Origin: Hirschia maritima DSM 19733
Lineage (GTDB): Bacteria > Pseudomonadota > Alphaproteobacteria > Caulobacterales > Hyphomonadaceae
Assembly: GCF_000378345.1 (NCBI RefSeq)
Contig: NZ_KB899544.1
Coordinates: 1,077,329-1,141,328 of the forward strand
Direction of reading: 5' to 3'
DNA length: 64,000 bases
Within the stretch, counting starts at the first letter, position 1, and each line of letters opens with the position of its first letter. Below the pieces are notes generated by a model. The model had not been told where the DNA came from, did no database searches, and saw only the letters and a program-made list of their open reading frames with translations. Made by a program: the position numbers and the translations under genes. This document shows, piece after piece, positions 18,065 to 26,959 of this stretch.

Positions 18065-19456
18065 ATGTCAGACAAGAAATGTAAATTGCTCGTCATTGGT
18101 GCAGGGCCGGGTGGCTATGTGTGTGCGATACGCGCGGGCCAACTCGGTATTGAAACAATTGTAGTTGAAGAAAAAGAACCAGGTGGAACCTGCCTGAATG
18201 TTGGGTGTATCCCTTCTAAGGCGGTTATCCACGCTGCAAACGAATTCGAGAAAGCAGTACACAACACAACCGACAATGCTTTGGGAATAAGAGCAGAGGC
18301 ACCGAGTATCGATTTTTCCAAGACGATTGATTGGAAAGACGGAATTGTAAAACGTTTAACAGGCGGTGTTTCGGGATTACTAAAAAAAGCGGGTGTTGAG
18401 CATATTCGGGGCCGTGCAAACTTTGTGGATGGCAAGGCTATTGAGGTAACAACATCCAATGGTGTGCAACGCATTTATGCGGAGAATGTTGTTATCGCGA
18501 CTGGGTCGCAAGCAGTTGAGCTTCCATTCTTACCATTTGGTGGAAAAATCATTAGCTCCACTGAAGCTTTGGAGCTTCAAAAAATACCCAAAAAGCTTGC
18601 CGTTGTTGGTGGTGGATATATCGGGCTTGAGTTGGGGATGGCGTATGCCAAACTAGGTGCAAAAGTTACTGTCGTAGAAGCAGAAAGCCATATTCTATCT
18701 CAATACGACAAAGAGTTAAGCAAGCCAGTGGAAAAGCGTTTGAAAGAGCTTGGCGTTACTCTACACACATCCACTAAAGCCAAGGGAATGTCCAAAGATG
18801 GAAAATCTCTTTTGGTGGAAGCTGATGGAAAAGAAATCAAAATCGCGGCGGACAAAGTACTTGTGACCGTAGGTCGTCGACCTAATTTATCCGGTTTTGG
18901 CTTAGAAGACCTTTCAATGAAAATGTCCGGCCCATTCCTATCGATTGATGAAAAGTGCCAAACCTCAATGCGAGACGTATATGCCATTGGTGACGTGACA
19001 GGTGAACCAATGCTTGCACATCGTGCCATGGCACAAGGTGAGATGGTAGCTGAACTAGTTGCGGGCAATAAGCGCGTTTGGGATAAACGTTGTATTCCCG
19101 CTGTGTGTTTCACTGATCCTGAAGTTGTTTCTGTTGGCTTAAGCGTCGCTGATGCAAAAGCAGCGGGAATTGAGGTGATCAAAGGGAAATTCCCATTTGT
19201 AGCTTCAGGCCGCGCGATGTCCACTGAGCGTGAAGATGGTTTTGTGCAGGTGATTGCGCGTAAGGACAATCATGAAGTGCTCGGGATTCATGGCGTTGGT
19301 GCGGAAATTTCGGAGATGTCAGCGTCTTTCTCGCTGGCTATTGAAATGGCATCAACCCTTGAGGACCTTGCGTTGACTATTCAAGCTCACCCAACACGCG
19401 GAGAAGCATTGCAAGAGGCAGCACTTGGAGCACTAGGGCACGCGCTTCACATCTAA
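18065..19456 (+). CDS. lpdV: Dihydrolipoyl dehydrogenase (E3) of the branched-chain complex
   Basis: A 463-residue flavoprotein disulfide reductase. The FAD motif is LVIGAGPGGYVCAIRAG, and the redox cysteines are Cys43 and Cys48 in GGTCLNVGCIPSKA. The NAD motif is VVGGGYIGLELGMAYAKLG, and the catalytic His is in QAHPTRGEALQEA. The ATG is 2 bp after the E2 stop; an earlier in-frame start inside E2 gives a non-homologous leader and was rejected. It reoxidises the lipoyl group of E2. The symbol follows Pseudomonas usage for the branched-chain-specific E3; another lpd elsewhere in the genome is likely. Confidence 0.93.
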   Translation: MSDKKCKLLVIGAGPGGYVCAIRAGQLGIETIVVEEKEPGGTCLNVGCIPSKAVIHAANEFEKAVHNTTDNALGIRAEAPSIDFSKTIDWKDGIVKRLTGGVSGLLKKAGVEHIRGRANFVDGKAIEVTTSNGVQRIYAENVVIATGSQAVELPFLPFGGKIISSTEALELQKIPKKLAVVGGGYIGLELGMAYAKLGAKVTVVEAESHILSQYDKELSKPVEKRLKELGVTLHTSTKAKGMSKDGKSLLVEADGKEIKIAADKVLVTVGRRPNLSGFGLEDLSMKMSGPFLSIDEKCQTSMRDVYAIGDVTGEPMLAHRAMAQGEMVAELVAGNKRVWDKRCIPAVCFTDPEVVSVGLSVADAKAAGIEVIKGKFPFVASGRAMSTEREDGFVQVIARKDNHEVLGIHGVGAEISEMSASFSLAIEMASTLEDLALTIQAHPTRGEALQEAALGALGHALHI

Positions 19457-19460
19457 GTTT

Positions 19461-19508
19461 CAATCACTCGCCTTCCTGAATGATCTTTTCATTTAGTGAA
19501 GGTGATTG
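19461..19508 (+). terminator. Imperfect hairpin after the bkd operon
   Basis: CAATCAC (19461-19467) pairs with GTGATTG (19502-19508), and CTTC/GAAG extend the stem inside with a bulge. It starts 4 bp after the E3 stop. The following bases are only moderately T-rich, so termination is possible but weak. Confidence 0.35.
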
Positions 19509-19567
19509 ATTCCTCCCGCGTTTCTCGTCAGGATTATATCTCAATAAGATGGACGGGAAACGCACTT

Positions 19568-21751
19568 ATGGATTCTCAACCTGTTGGTGGTGGCGCAAAA
19601 AAGGTTCTGTATACGCTAAATACAGTTCGAAAAATTGGCGTTGCAAAAGCAACAAAAGCGCTGACATCTAAAAACACCTGCAAAGCGTGTGCTTTTGGTA
19701 TGGGGGGGCAGTTGGGTGGCATGACTAATGAAGCGGGTGAGTTTCCTTCCGTTTGCAATAAAAGTGTGCAAGCCCAATCAACAGATATTCAGCCTTCTAT
19801 TCCAAAAGAAATATTTGCGCATTCGATATCCGAATTAAGCGAACTGTCACCTCGTGAAATAGAGCGCTTGGGTCGCCTTGGTTTTCCCATACATAAATCC
19901 GCCAGTTCTCAAAAATATGAAGTAATTGATTGGGATACTGCAATTGAATTGGCTGCTCAGAAATTCGAACAAACAAATCCGAACAGAACATTTTTTTATT
20001 CTTCTGGGCGTTCTTCAAATGAAGCTGCCTTTGTTTTCCAGTTGTTGGCGCGCGTTTATGGAACAAACAATGTCAATAATTGCTCATATTATTGTCATCA
20101 GGCCACGGGTGTCGGACTTGGTTCTACAATTGGAACAGGCACCGCGACGGTGGAGTTTGAAGACCTCAAAAAGGCAGACACAATTTTTGTCATCGGTGCA
20201 AACCCAGCTTCAAACCACCCGCGATATATTCATCAACTAAAAGCCTGTCGGGAGCGCGGTGGAAACGTTATTGTTATCAATCCAGCTAAGGAACCCGGAC
20301 TCATTAAATTCGCTGTGCCTAAAAGCCCGAAATCACTGTTAGTGGGTGGGTCTGAAATTGCTTCAGAATATTTGCAACCAAATATTGGGCAAGATTTATG
20401 GGTGTTTAAAGGGATAGCGAAAGCGCTAATAGAACTAGAATGCTTAGATGCAGATTTTATTGAAACCTACACTGATGGTTTTGCAGCTTTTGAAGCTAAT
20501 ATTCAATCGACATCTTGGGCTGAAATCACGACAGAAAGTGGTTTGTCGCGTGATCAGATTTTAAAAGTTGCAGAGATTTACGCAGTATCTGACAATACTG
20601 TGTTTTCGTGGGGAATGGGCATTACGCATCATAAGCATGGCTCAGAAAATGTGGAATACATAGCTAACCTTGCGCTTATGAGGGGGATGATTGGAAGGGA
20701 AGGTGCAGGTCTTCTGCCCTTAAGGGGCCACTCCAATGTACAGGGTGTGGGGACCATCGGCGTGAAGCCTGTTCTGACTGAGGATGTTATTCAAAAAATA
20801 GAACAGTATTATGAAGTTCAGCTTCCCACTGAAAAGGGCATGGATACGATGGCTTGCATGCAGGCTGCTTATGAAGGCAAAGTTGATGCAGCGTTGATTA
20901 TGGGAGGCAATCTGTATGCTGCAAACCCAAATTCATTATGGGCCGAAAAGGCGTTAAACAATATAGGTTTTCGGGTTTGTTTAACGACAACGCTCAATCA
21001 GAGCCATTTGATGGGTGTGAGTGACAGCGAAATGCTAATTCTGCCTGTAACTGCGCGTGATGAGGAGTGGGAGCCGACCACCCAAGAATCAATGTTTAAC
21101 TATGTTCGTCTGAGCGATGGGGGAATTGAGCGCTTGGATAATGTGCGTCCCGAAAGTGTCATTCTATCTGATTTGGCGCTAAAACTATTGCCTGATTGCT
21201 CTATTGATTTTGGTGCATTTAAACAGCACAGCAAAACACGTGATGCGATTGCATCTATAGTGCCTGGATTGTCTTTGCTGAAAGATATTGATGTCGCGAA
21301 ACGGGAATTTCACATAGAAAACAGATTGTTGCACAAACCTAATTTCAACACTGCAAATGGTAGGGCAAGTTTTCGAGAGACTTCAATTCAAATCAGCGCA
21401 GCCAATACCGATGAATTTATGATGTCGACGATTAGAAGTGAAGGGCAATTCAATTCTATTATTTACGAAGAAAAAGATAGCTATCGCAATACATCCCACC
21501 GCTGGACTGTTTTGATGAATAAAGACGATATTCAAAATCTGGGATGTCGAGCGGGCGATCGGATTACATTGCAAAGTGAAAACGGTGAAATGCCCGATGT
21601 TGAGATTGTTGAGTTTGATCTACCAGCTGGCAATCTGATGACGTACTATCCCGAAGCGAATGTTCTGACTGGGTTGGAAGTTGACCCACGCAGCAAAACG
21701 CCGGCTTTTAAGTCAGTGAAGGTATCGGTAAAACGACCAAAAAGTGTTTAG
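19568..21751 (+). CDS. FdhF/YdeP-like molybdopterin oxidoreductase
   Basis: A 727-residue molybdopterin enzyme of the formate-dehydrogenase-alpha-like group (YdeP/CbbBc). The N-terminal cluster motif is TCKACAFGMGGQ with a third Cys in FPSVCNKS, three visible cysteines instead of the four of formate dehydrogenases. The molybdenum ligand is probably the Cys in NNCSYYCHQATGVG. FVIGANPASNHPRYIHQL and GMGITHHKHGSENVEYIANL are typical cofactor-binding segments. A GTG start 72 bp upstream falls inside the post-bkd hairpin, so the ATG with GACGGGAA upstream was preferred. The physiological substrate of this group is poorly defined. It is not part of the bkd pathway on current knowledge. Its stop overlaps the convergent exonuclease by 4 bp. 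Confidence 0.8.
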   Translation: MDSQPVGGGAKKVLYTLNTVRKIGVAKATKALTSKNTCKACAFGMGGQLGGMTNEAGEFPSVCNKSVQAQSTDIQPSIPKEIFAHSISELSELSPREIERLGRLGFPIHKSASSQKYEVIDWDTAIELAAQKFEQTNPNRTFFYSSGRSSNEAAFVFQLLARVYGTNNVNNCSYYCHQATGVGLGSTIGTGTATVEFEDLKKADTIFVIGANPASNHPRYIHQLKACRERGGNVIVINPAKEPGLIKFAVPKSPKSLLVGGSEIASEYLQPNIGQDLWVFKGIAKALIELECLDADFIETYTDGFAAFEANIQSTSWAEITTESGLSRDQILKVAEIYAVSDNTVFSWGMGITHHKHGSENVEYIANLALMRGMIGREGAGLLPLRGHSNVQGVGTIGVKPVLTEDVIQKIEQYYEVQLPTEKGMDTMACMQAAYEGKVDAALIMGGNLYAANPNSLWAEKALNNIGFRVCLTTTLNQSHLMGVSDSEMLILPVTARDEEWEPTTQESMFNYVRLSDGGIERLDNVRPESVILSDLALKLLPDCSIDFGAFKQHSKTRDAIASIVPGLSLLKDIDVAKREFHIENRLLHKPNFNTANGRASFRETSIQISAANTDEFMMSTIRSEGQFNSIIYEEKDSYRNTSHRWTVLMNKDDIQNLGCRAGDRITLQSENGEMPDVEIVEFDLPAGNLMTYYPEANVLTGLEVDPRSKTPAFKSVKVSVKRPKSV

Positions 21752-22644
21752 CCAATTTCCTCTGAGAAGCGGTTCAAAGCGGTGATGTGTACCATTGGCA
21801 GGTCAGGAAGACAGCCATTGTAAATTTCGTTTTTGAGATATTCTAATTCAGATTCTTTGTCGTCCGCAGGAATATCGACATACCAGGATTTTGGTTTGCC
21901 ATTTTGTCCACTTTCCCAACGATATCCTCGGTCCTTGAGCAGGTCTTTTTTTGCAAAATCAGTATTAGTCGCCCAAATGCGCCATCGTTCCTGTCTTGCA
22001 CTTTCTAGCAATTTCGTCATGGCGCGGTCGCCGGACGCTTTTAAGCGTTGTGCGAGAATTTTGATTGTTGCCCAACAATCGATATCCGCACGGTGTGCTT
22101 TGTAATAAAACCCATGTTCCATGGCCAAGAAAGAGAGCTTTGGAGACTCGTAGCCTTCCTCTTTCCAATCAATATCTTTGAGTGAGCATGCCCAAGGTTT
22201 GTTTTTAAAAGCGGGTGTTAGTCGTTCTGCAAATGGACGATCAAAAGAAGCATTGTGTGCTATGATGAGGTCAGATTCTTCGATCAATTTATCGACTTCT
22301 GCTATATTGATCGACTGGCCTGAAACCATTTCATTGGTTATGCCTGTTAACTTAGTGATTTCTTCGGTGATGGGTTTGGAAGGTTCTTGAAACTGATCAA
22401 GTGCCTTTCCAAAGGTCACGAGTTTGCCCTCTGTCGAATATTCAAAAGGCACTAGCGCGATTTCAATCAGTTCTGCTTCGTTGAAATCCAGACCAGTTGT
22501 TTCAGTATCGATCATTAGCCCTCTTTTGAATGGGGCGCCTATAAAATTCATAGGCAAGGGTGGAACTAAGCGCTTGAGAACTCTGTAGTCTCCAGATTGC
22601 TCTAATTCATGCGCAAACCGCTTTAAATTCGAATTTCCCGCCAT
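21748..22644 (-). CDS. 3'-5' exonuclease, DEDDh family
   Basis: A 298-residue protein whose residues 42-195 form a DnaQ-like exonuclease domain. ExoI is IDTETTGLDF (Asp46, Glu48), ExoII is HNASFDRPF (Asp135) and ExoIII is HRADIDC (His184, Asp189), so all five catalytic residues are present. The C-terminal 100 residues (ATNTDFAKKDLLKDRGYRW, KSWYVDIPADD) look like the extra domain that follows DnaQ-type domains in stand-alone exonucleases. Role is likely DNA repair or proofreading-like trimming. It is convergent with the molybdoenzyme and overlaps its stop codon by 4 bp. Confidence 0.85.
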   Translation of the reverse strand: MAGNSNLKRFAHELEQSGDYRVLKRLVPPLPMNFIGAPFKRGLMIDTETTGLDFNEAELIEIALVPFEYSTEGKLVTFGKALDQFQEPSKPITEEITKLTGITNEMVSGQSINIAEVDKLIEESDLIIAHNASFDRPFAERLTPAFKNKPWACSLKDIDWKEEGYESPKLSFLAMEHGFYYKAHRADIDCWATIKILAQRLKASGDRAMTKLLESARQERWRIWATNTDFAKKDLLKDRGYRWESGQNGKPKSWYVDIPADDKESELEYLKNEIYNGCLPDLPMVHITALNRFSEEIG

Positions 22645-22720
22645 TTCAGGTACTGCTCATCTATTGATCGAACAATTATCTTAATGAGATTCGCGGTGAC
22701 AGGGAAAAGTGTGTTGCTTT

Positions 22721-23176
22721 CTAGATGTCTGGAAAGACATTTGTCGTTTTCACTGTTCCGTATACAAAGCTTGAATCGATTGAGTTAATGTCACCGATTG
22801 GGTGAATTTGTTTGCGAACAAACTCTTCATATTCTTCGAGTCCTGCCACCAATACTTTCATGAAGTAGTCTGTAGCACCAGTTAAAACATGGCATTCTAT
22901 GACTTCATCTAGTCGCCTAACGCGATCTTCAAATTGTCTTACCGCGTCCTCAGAATGTCGATCGAGCTTTATTCGGATAAGAGCTGTAAGTGGTAATCCA
23001 TAGGATTTGGCATCAATGACGGCACTATATCCTTTTATAATACCGCGTTCTTCCAAAGCCTTTAGTCGTCTGAGGCAGGGTGATGGAGAGAGATTGACCT
23101 TAGTTGCCAATTCTTGATTGGTAATACGGCCATTTTTTTGAAGTTCTCTTATTATTTTCCGGTCAATACTGTCCAT
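22721..23176 (-). CDS. mdeR: Lrp/AsnC-family regulator of methionine catabolism
   Basis: A 151-residue Lrp/AsnC protein. It has an N-terminal helix-turn-helix (MDSIDRKIIRELQKNGRITN then LATKVNLSPSPCLRRLKALE) and a C-terminal ligand-binding RAM domain (HVLTGATDYFMKVLVAGLEE). A TTG start ten codons upstream was rejected because the family starts at MDxxDRKI. It is divergent from a methionine gamma-lyase gene followed by an E1-like ketoacid dehydrogenase gene, the same order and orientation as the mdeR-mdeAB locus described in Pseudomonas putida. It is therefore expected to control mdeAB. Methionine as effector is inferred from that precedent. Confidence 0.85.
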   Translation of the reverse strand: MDSIDRKIIRELQKNGRITNQELATKVNLSPSPCLRRLKALEERGIIKGYSAVIDAKSYGLPLTALIRIKLDRHSEDAVRQFEDRVRRLDEVIECHVLTGATDYFMKVLVAGLEEYEEFVRKQIHPIGDINSIDSSFVYGTVKTTNVFPDI

Positions 23177-23229
23177 AATCGATCCAAAATTGATATATAA
23201 TGCCAATAATATTCATTATCATAGCATAA

Positions 23230-23247
23230 AACGCAATCTAATGCGTT
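23230..23247. promoter_or_regulatory. Palindrome between mdeR and mdeA, candidate MdeR site
   Basis: AACGCA (23230-23235) and TGCGTT (23242-23247) are perfect inverted arms with six bases between them, midway in the 115-bp divergent region. Lrp-type regulators bind such spaced palindromes. Binding is inferred only. Confidence 0.4.
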
Positions 23248-23291
23248 AGTTTTTAGTGTAATATGCTTTATCTTCATGTAGGGATGGAAAA

Positions 23292-24476
23292 ATGACTGAT
23301 AAAGCCTTTGGATTTAACACGCGCGCTATACATCACGCTTATGAACCACAAGATCATGAAGGGGCTTTGACTCCACCTTTGCATTTAACTTCAACTTTCT
23401 CGTTTGAAACTGCTGAAGCTGGATCAGAATTATTTGCTGGTGAGCGTTCTGGGCATTTTTATTCGCGCATTTCCAACCCAACGCTAGACCTATTGGAACA
23501 ACGGATAGCGGTTTTAGAAGGCGCGGAAGCAGGATTGGCAACAGCCTCTGGAATGAGCGCCATTACATCGGTATTGTGGACGTTGTTGTCTCCTGGTGAT
23601 GAACTGATTGTAGATAAGACGCTTTATGGATGCACCTTTTCCTTCATGCAGCATGGATTGGCTAAATTTGGGATCAAAATTACTCATGTTGATCTGACTA
23701 ATCCAAATAATTTGGAAGCCGCGATAAATGACAAAACAAAAGTCGTCTATTTTGAAACTCCGGCAAATCCAAATATGCGAATTGTCGACATCGCGACATG
23801 TGTTGAGATTGCCCATCAGAGAGATATCAAGGTTGTTGTAGATAATACTTATTCGACCCCTTATCTCTCACGGCCAATTGAATTGGGTGCAGATGTAGTT
23901 GTTCACTCAGCCACAAAATATTTAGGCGGACATGGAGATGTTGTGGCTGGTCTTGCAGTGGGTTCAGCAGAGTTAATTCAAGAAGTACGACTATTTGGCA
24001 TGAAGGATATGACAGGTGGTGTCATGTCGCCATTTAACGCGATGCTTGTATTGCGGGGCTTGAAAACTCTTTCTTTGCGAATGGATCGTCACTGTTCAAG
24101 TGCGATGAAGATAGCTGAAAAACTTGAATCACATTCTGCTGTCGTGAATGTTAGCTATCCAGGTTTGAAAAGCTTTCAGCAACATGAGCTTGCAAAACGT
24201 CAAATGAGCAATTTCGGGGGAATGATCGCTTTTGAGCTTAGTGGTGGAATTGAAGCTGGCCGCACAGCAATGAACAAGTTGAAAATGATTCAACGTGCCG
24301 TTTCACTGGGCGATGCGGAAACACTCATTCAGCATCCAGCTAGCATGACGCATTCAACCTATTCACCTGAGGAACGTCTGGCGCACGGCATTAGTGATGG
24401 TTTGATACGTATTTCTGTCGGGCTAGAAGATGAAGTAGACATTTGGGCTGACCTAGAACAAGCCTTAAAAAGCTAA
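23292..24476 (+). CDS. mdeA: Methionine gamma-lyase
   Basis: A 394-residue PLP enzyme of the Cys/Met metabolism family. The pyridoxal Lys209 lies in VVHSATKYLGGHGDVVAG. FYSRISNPTLDLLEQRIAVL and the TASGMSAI stretch are typical of this fold. The DKTLYGCT segment carries Tyr and Cys at the positions characteristic of methionine gamma-lyase (Tyr114/Cys116 in the P. putida enzyme) rather than of cystathionine gamma-synthases. It splits methionine to methanethiol, ammonia and 2-oxobutyrate. The next gene is the 2-oxobutyrate dehydrogenase-like mdeB, and the divergent gene is mdeR, which strongly supports the call. Confidence 0.92.
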   Translation: MTDKAFGFNTRAIHHAYEPQDHEGALTPPLHLTSTFSFETAEAGSELFAGERSGHFYSRISNPTLDLLEQRIAVLEGAEAGLATASGMSAITSVLWTLLSPGDELIVDKTLYGCTFSFMQHGLAKFGIKITHVDLTNPNNLEAAINDKTKVVYFETPANPNMRIVDIATCVEIAHQRDIKVVVDNTYSTPYLSRPIELGADVVVHSATKYLGGHGDVVAGLAVGSAELIQEVRLFGMKDMTGGVMSPFNAMLVLRGLKTLSLRMDRHCSSAMKIAEKLESHSAVVNVSYPGLKSFQQHELAKRQMSNFGGMIAFELSGGIEAGRTAMNKLKMIQRAVSLGDAETLIQHPASMTHSTYSPEERLAHGISDGLIRISVGLEDEVDIWADLEQALKS

Positions 24477-24512
24477 TAAATAACAGGTCCGAAAAGGGCC
24501 GAGGGACATTAA

Positions 24513-26882
24513 ATGATTACGGCTGAAACCAACCAACACCTTAAAACTATCGAACAGCGCTTACTATGGCTGTCACATTGGATGGTTCACAATGCCAATC
24601 ATCTTCGTGAAAAAACGGAGGGTATTAAAGTTGGGGGGCATCAAGCATCTTCTGCATCGATGGTTTCAATAATGACTGCGCTCTATTATTCAGCGCTTAA
24701 GCCTGAAGATCGAGTTGCCGTGAAACCACATGCATCGCCAGTATTCCATGCGATGCAATATTTGATGGGAAATCAAACATTAGAGAAAATGAAGAATTTC
24801 CGTGGGTTTGGTGGAGTGCAGTCTTATCCGAGCCGAACCAAAGATATTGATGATGTGGATTTTTCAACGGGTTCTGTTGGGTTGGGTGTTGCGATCACAT
24901 CTTTCGCGTCATTGGTGCAAGATTACATAGAAGCAAAACCTTGGGGGAACGGGCAGCAGATTGGGCGCATGATAGCGCTGGTTGGTGATGCAGAACTTGA
25001 TGAAGGTAACATCTATGAAACCTTGCAAGAAGGTTGGAAGAATGACCTTCGTAATTGTTGGTGGATTATCGATTATAATCGTCAATCCCTAGATGGAGTT
25101 GTGCGCGAAGGGCTGTGGCAGCGTATTGAACAAATTTTTGGAGCCTTCGGTTGGGATGTGGTTCGCGTGAAATATGGTGTGTTGCAAGAGGCGGCATTCC
25201 AAGAAAAGGGCGGCGATAAACTCAAAGATTGGATTGATAATTGTCCTAACCAAAAATACTCCGCACTAACCTTTATGGGTGGCGCAGTGTGGCGCGAACG
25301 TTTGCTTGATGATCTTGGTGATCAAGGGGATGTGACAGCGCTTATTGATGCTAGATCAGATGAGCAACTTGCAGAACTCATGGAAAATTTGGGCGGTAAT
25401 TGTGTGGAGACAATGGCCCGTGTTTTCGATGAAATCGATCATGATCGTCCTGTCTGTTTTCTTGCATACACCGTTAAGGGCTGGGGAACGCCCATAGCTG
25501 GCCATAAGGATAATCATGGCGGCTTGATGAGCAAAGCTCAGATGAGTGAATGGCAATCCCATATGGGGATAGCTGAAGGAGAGGAATGGGAGAAATTTGC
25601 AAACGTGGAGGATGTAAGTGCTTTTCAAACGTTTCTGGATAATACGAAATTTTTTTCCAAGGGTTTCCGCCGCTATGAAGATAAGCGCATTGAAACTCCT
25701 GCCATCGAAATGCAATCTGATCGCGAAATATCAACTCAGATGGGCTTTGGTAAAATTCTAGATGAATTATCAAAGGGTAACTCAAAGCTTGCAGAGCGTA
25801 TTGTTACCACATCTCCTGATGTAACGGGGACAACCAATCTTGGGCCGTGGGTGAACCGCCGCAAGCTTTTTGCTCGAGAATTTCAGGAAGACACGTTTAA
25901 GAACGAAAAAATTCCATCCACCGCTAAATGGGAGTTCGCGCCGGAAGGTCAGCATATCGAGTTAGGGATTGCTGAGATGAACCTTTTCTTGCTCTTAGGG
26001 GCAGCCGGGCTCTCTCACTCGCTCTTCGGAAAACGACTTATTCCGATTGGGACAGTTTATGACCCCTTCGTGGCGCGTGGTTTAGATGCGTTGAATTATG
26101 CCTGTTATCAAGATGCCCGCTTTATGATTGTGGGAACGCCGTCGGGAGTAACATTAGCACCTGAAGGTGGGGCGCACCAATCAGTTGGATCTCCATTGAT
26201 TGGAATGAGCCAAGATGGCTTGGCGTCATTTGAGCCTGCATTTGTAGACGAATTGGCCGTGGTAATGGAGTGGGCGTTCGATTATCTTCAACGTGATGGA
26301 AGTAATGACCCTGATGAGCGAACATGGCTTCGAGATGAAACAGGTGGCTCTGTTTACCTTCGTCTAACCACCAACCCAATTGAACAACCTGGTAAGCGTG
26401 TTGATAATGAGTTTAAGCAGGGCACAATTGATGGTGCGTATTGGCTTCGTAAACCAGGTCCAAATTGTGAAATTGTAATCGCTTACCAAGGTGCGGTCGC
26501 GCAGGAAGCTATCAATGCTGCCGCTGCCATAGGTGGAGGGCGTCGTGATATCGGTGTGTTGGCTGTCACTTCAGCAGATCGGCTTAATTCTGGTTGGACA
26601 GCCGCACAGCGGGCCAGAGCGCGTGGAAACGATAAAGCTGAAAGCCATATTGAAACATTGATGAATGGGATCCCATCATATTGTAAAATCATAACTGTTA
26701 TTGATGGTCATCCCGCAACACTCTCATGGATTGGTGCTGTGGCAGGACATCAGTGTATTCCGTTGGGAGTTGAGCATTTTGGGCAAACAGGAACTATTAA
26801 AGATCTGTATCGTCACTTTGGAATTGATGCGGAAGCAATCATCAACAAAGTGAATGGCTTAACTGTTGGGCGTCCAGTCTGA
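24513..26882 (+). CDS. mdeB: 2-oxobutyrate dehydrogenase E1 component (AceE-like homodimeric E1)
   Basis: A 789-residue homodimeric-type E1 related to AceE but about 100 residues shorter. The ThDP/Mg motif is VGDAELDEGNIYETLQEGW ending DYNRQSLDG. Other AceE-type segments are VGGHQASSASMVSIMTALYY, FVAYT-like FLAYTVKGWGTP and APEGGAHQSVGSPLIGM. In P. putida the gene after mdeA encodes an E1 with preference for 2-oxobutyrate, the product of MdeA; synteny with mdeR-mdeA here supports the same role. It would feed propionyl-CoA, the same product as the neighbouring valine pathway. It needs E2 and E3 from another complex; none is encoded directly beside it. Confidence 0.88.
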   Translation: MITAETNQHLKTIEQRLLWLSHWMVHNANHLREKTEGIKVGGHQASSASMVSIMTALYYSALKPEDRVAVKPHASPVFHAMQYLMGNQTLEKMKNFRGFGGVQSYPSRTKDIDDVDFSTGSVGLGVAITSFASLVQDYIEAKPWGNGQQIGRMIALVGDAELDEGNIYETLQEGWKNDLRNCWWIIDYNRQSLDGVVREGLWQRIEQIFGAFGWDVVRVKYGVLQEAAFQEKGGDKLKDWIDNCPNQKYSALTFMGGAVWRERLLDDLGDQGDVTALIDARSDEQLAELMENLGGNCVETMARVFDEIDHDRPVCFLAYTVKGWGTPIAGHKDNHGGLMSKAQMSEWQSHMGIAEGEEWEKFANVEDVSAFQTFLDNTKFFSKGFRRYEDKRIETPAIEMQSDREISTQMGFGKILDELSKGNSKLAERIVTTSPDVTGTTNLGPWVNRRKLFAREFQEDTFKNEKIPSTAKWEFAPEGQHIELGIAEMNLFLLLGAAGLSHSLFGKRLIPIGTVYDPFVARGLDALNYACYQDARFMIVGTPSGVTLAPEGGAHQSVGSPLIGMSQDGLASFEPAFVDELAVVMEWAFDYLQRDGSNDPDERTWLRDETGGSVYLRLTTNPIEQPGKRVDNEFKQGTIDGAYWLRKPGPNCEIVIAYQGAVAQEAINAAAAIGGGRRDIGVLAVTSADRLNSGWTAAQRARARGNDKAESHIETLMNGIPSYCKIITVIDGHPATLSWIGAVAGHQCIPLGVEHFGQTGTIKDLYRHFGIDAEAIINKVNGLTVGRPV

Positions 26883-26959
26883 GCCTTTCCGTAGGGGGAC
26901 GGTTGACCATCCTAAATACAGTGGCAACATGTTGATCAAAATTCTTGGGAGATGTCGGC

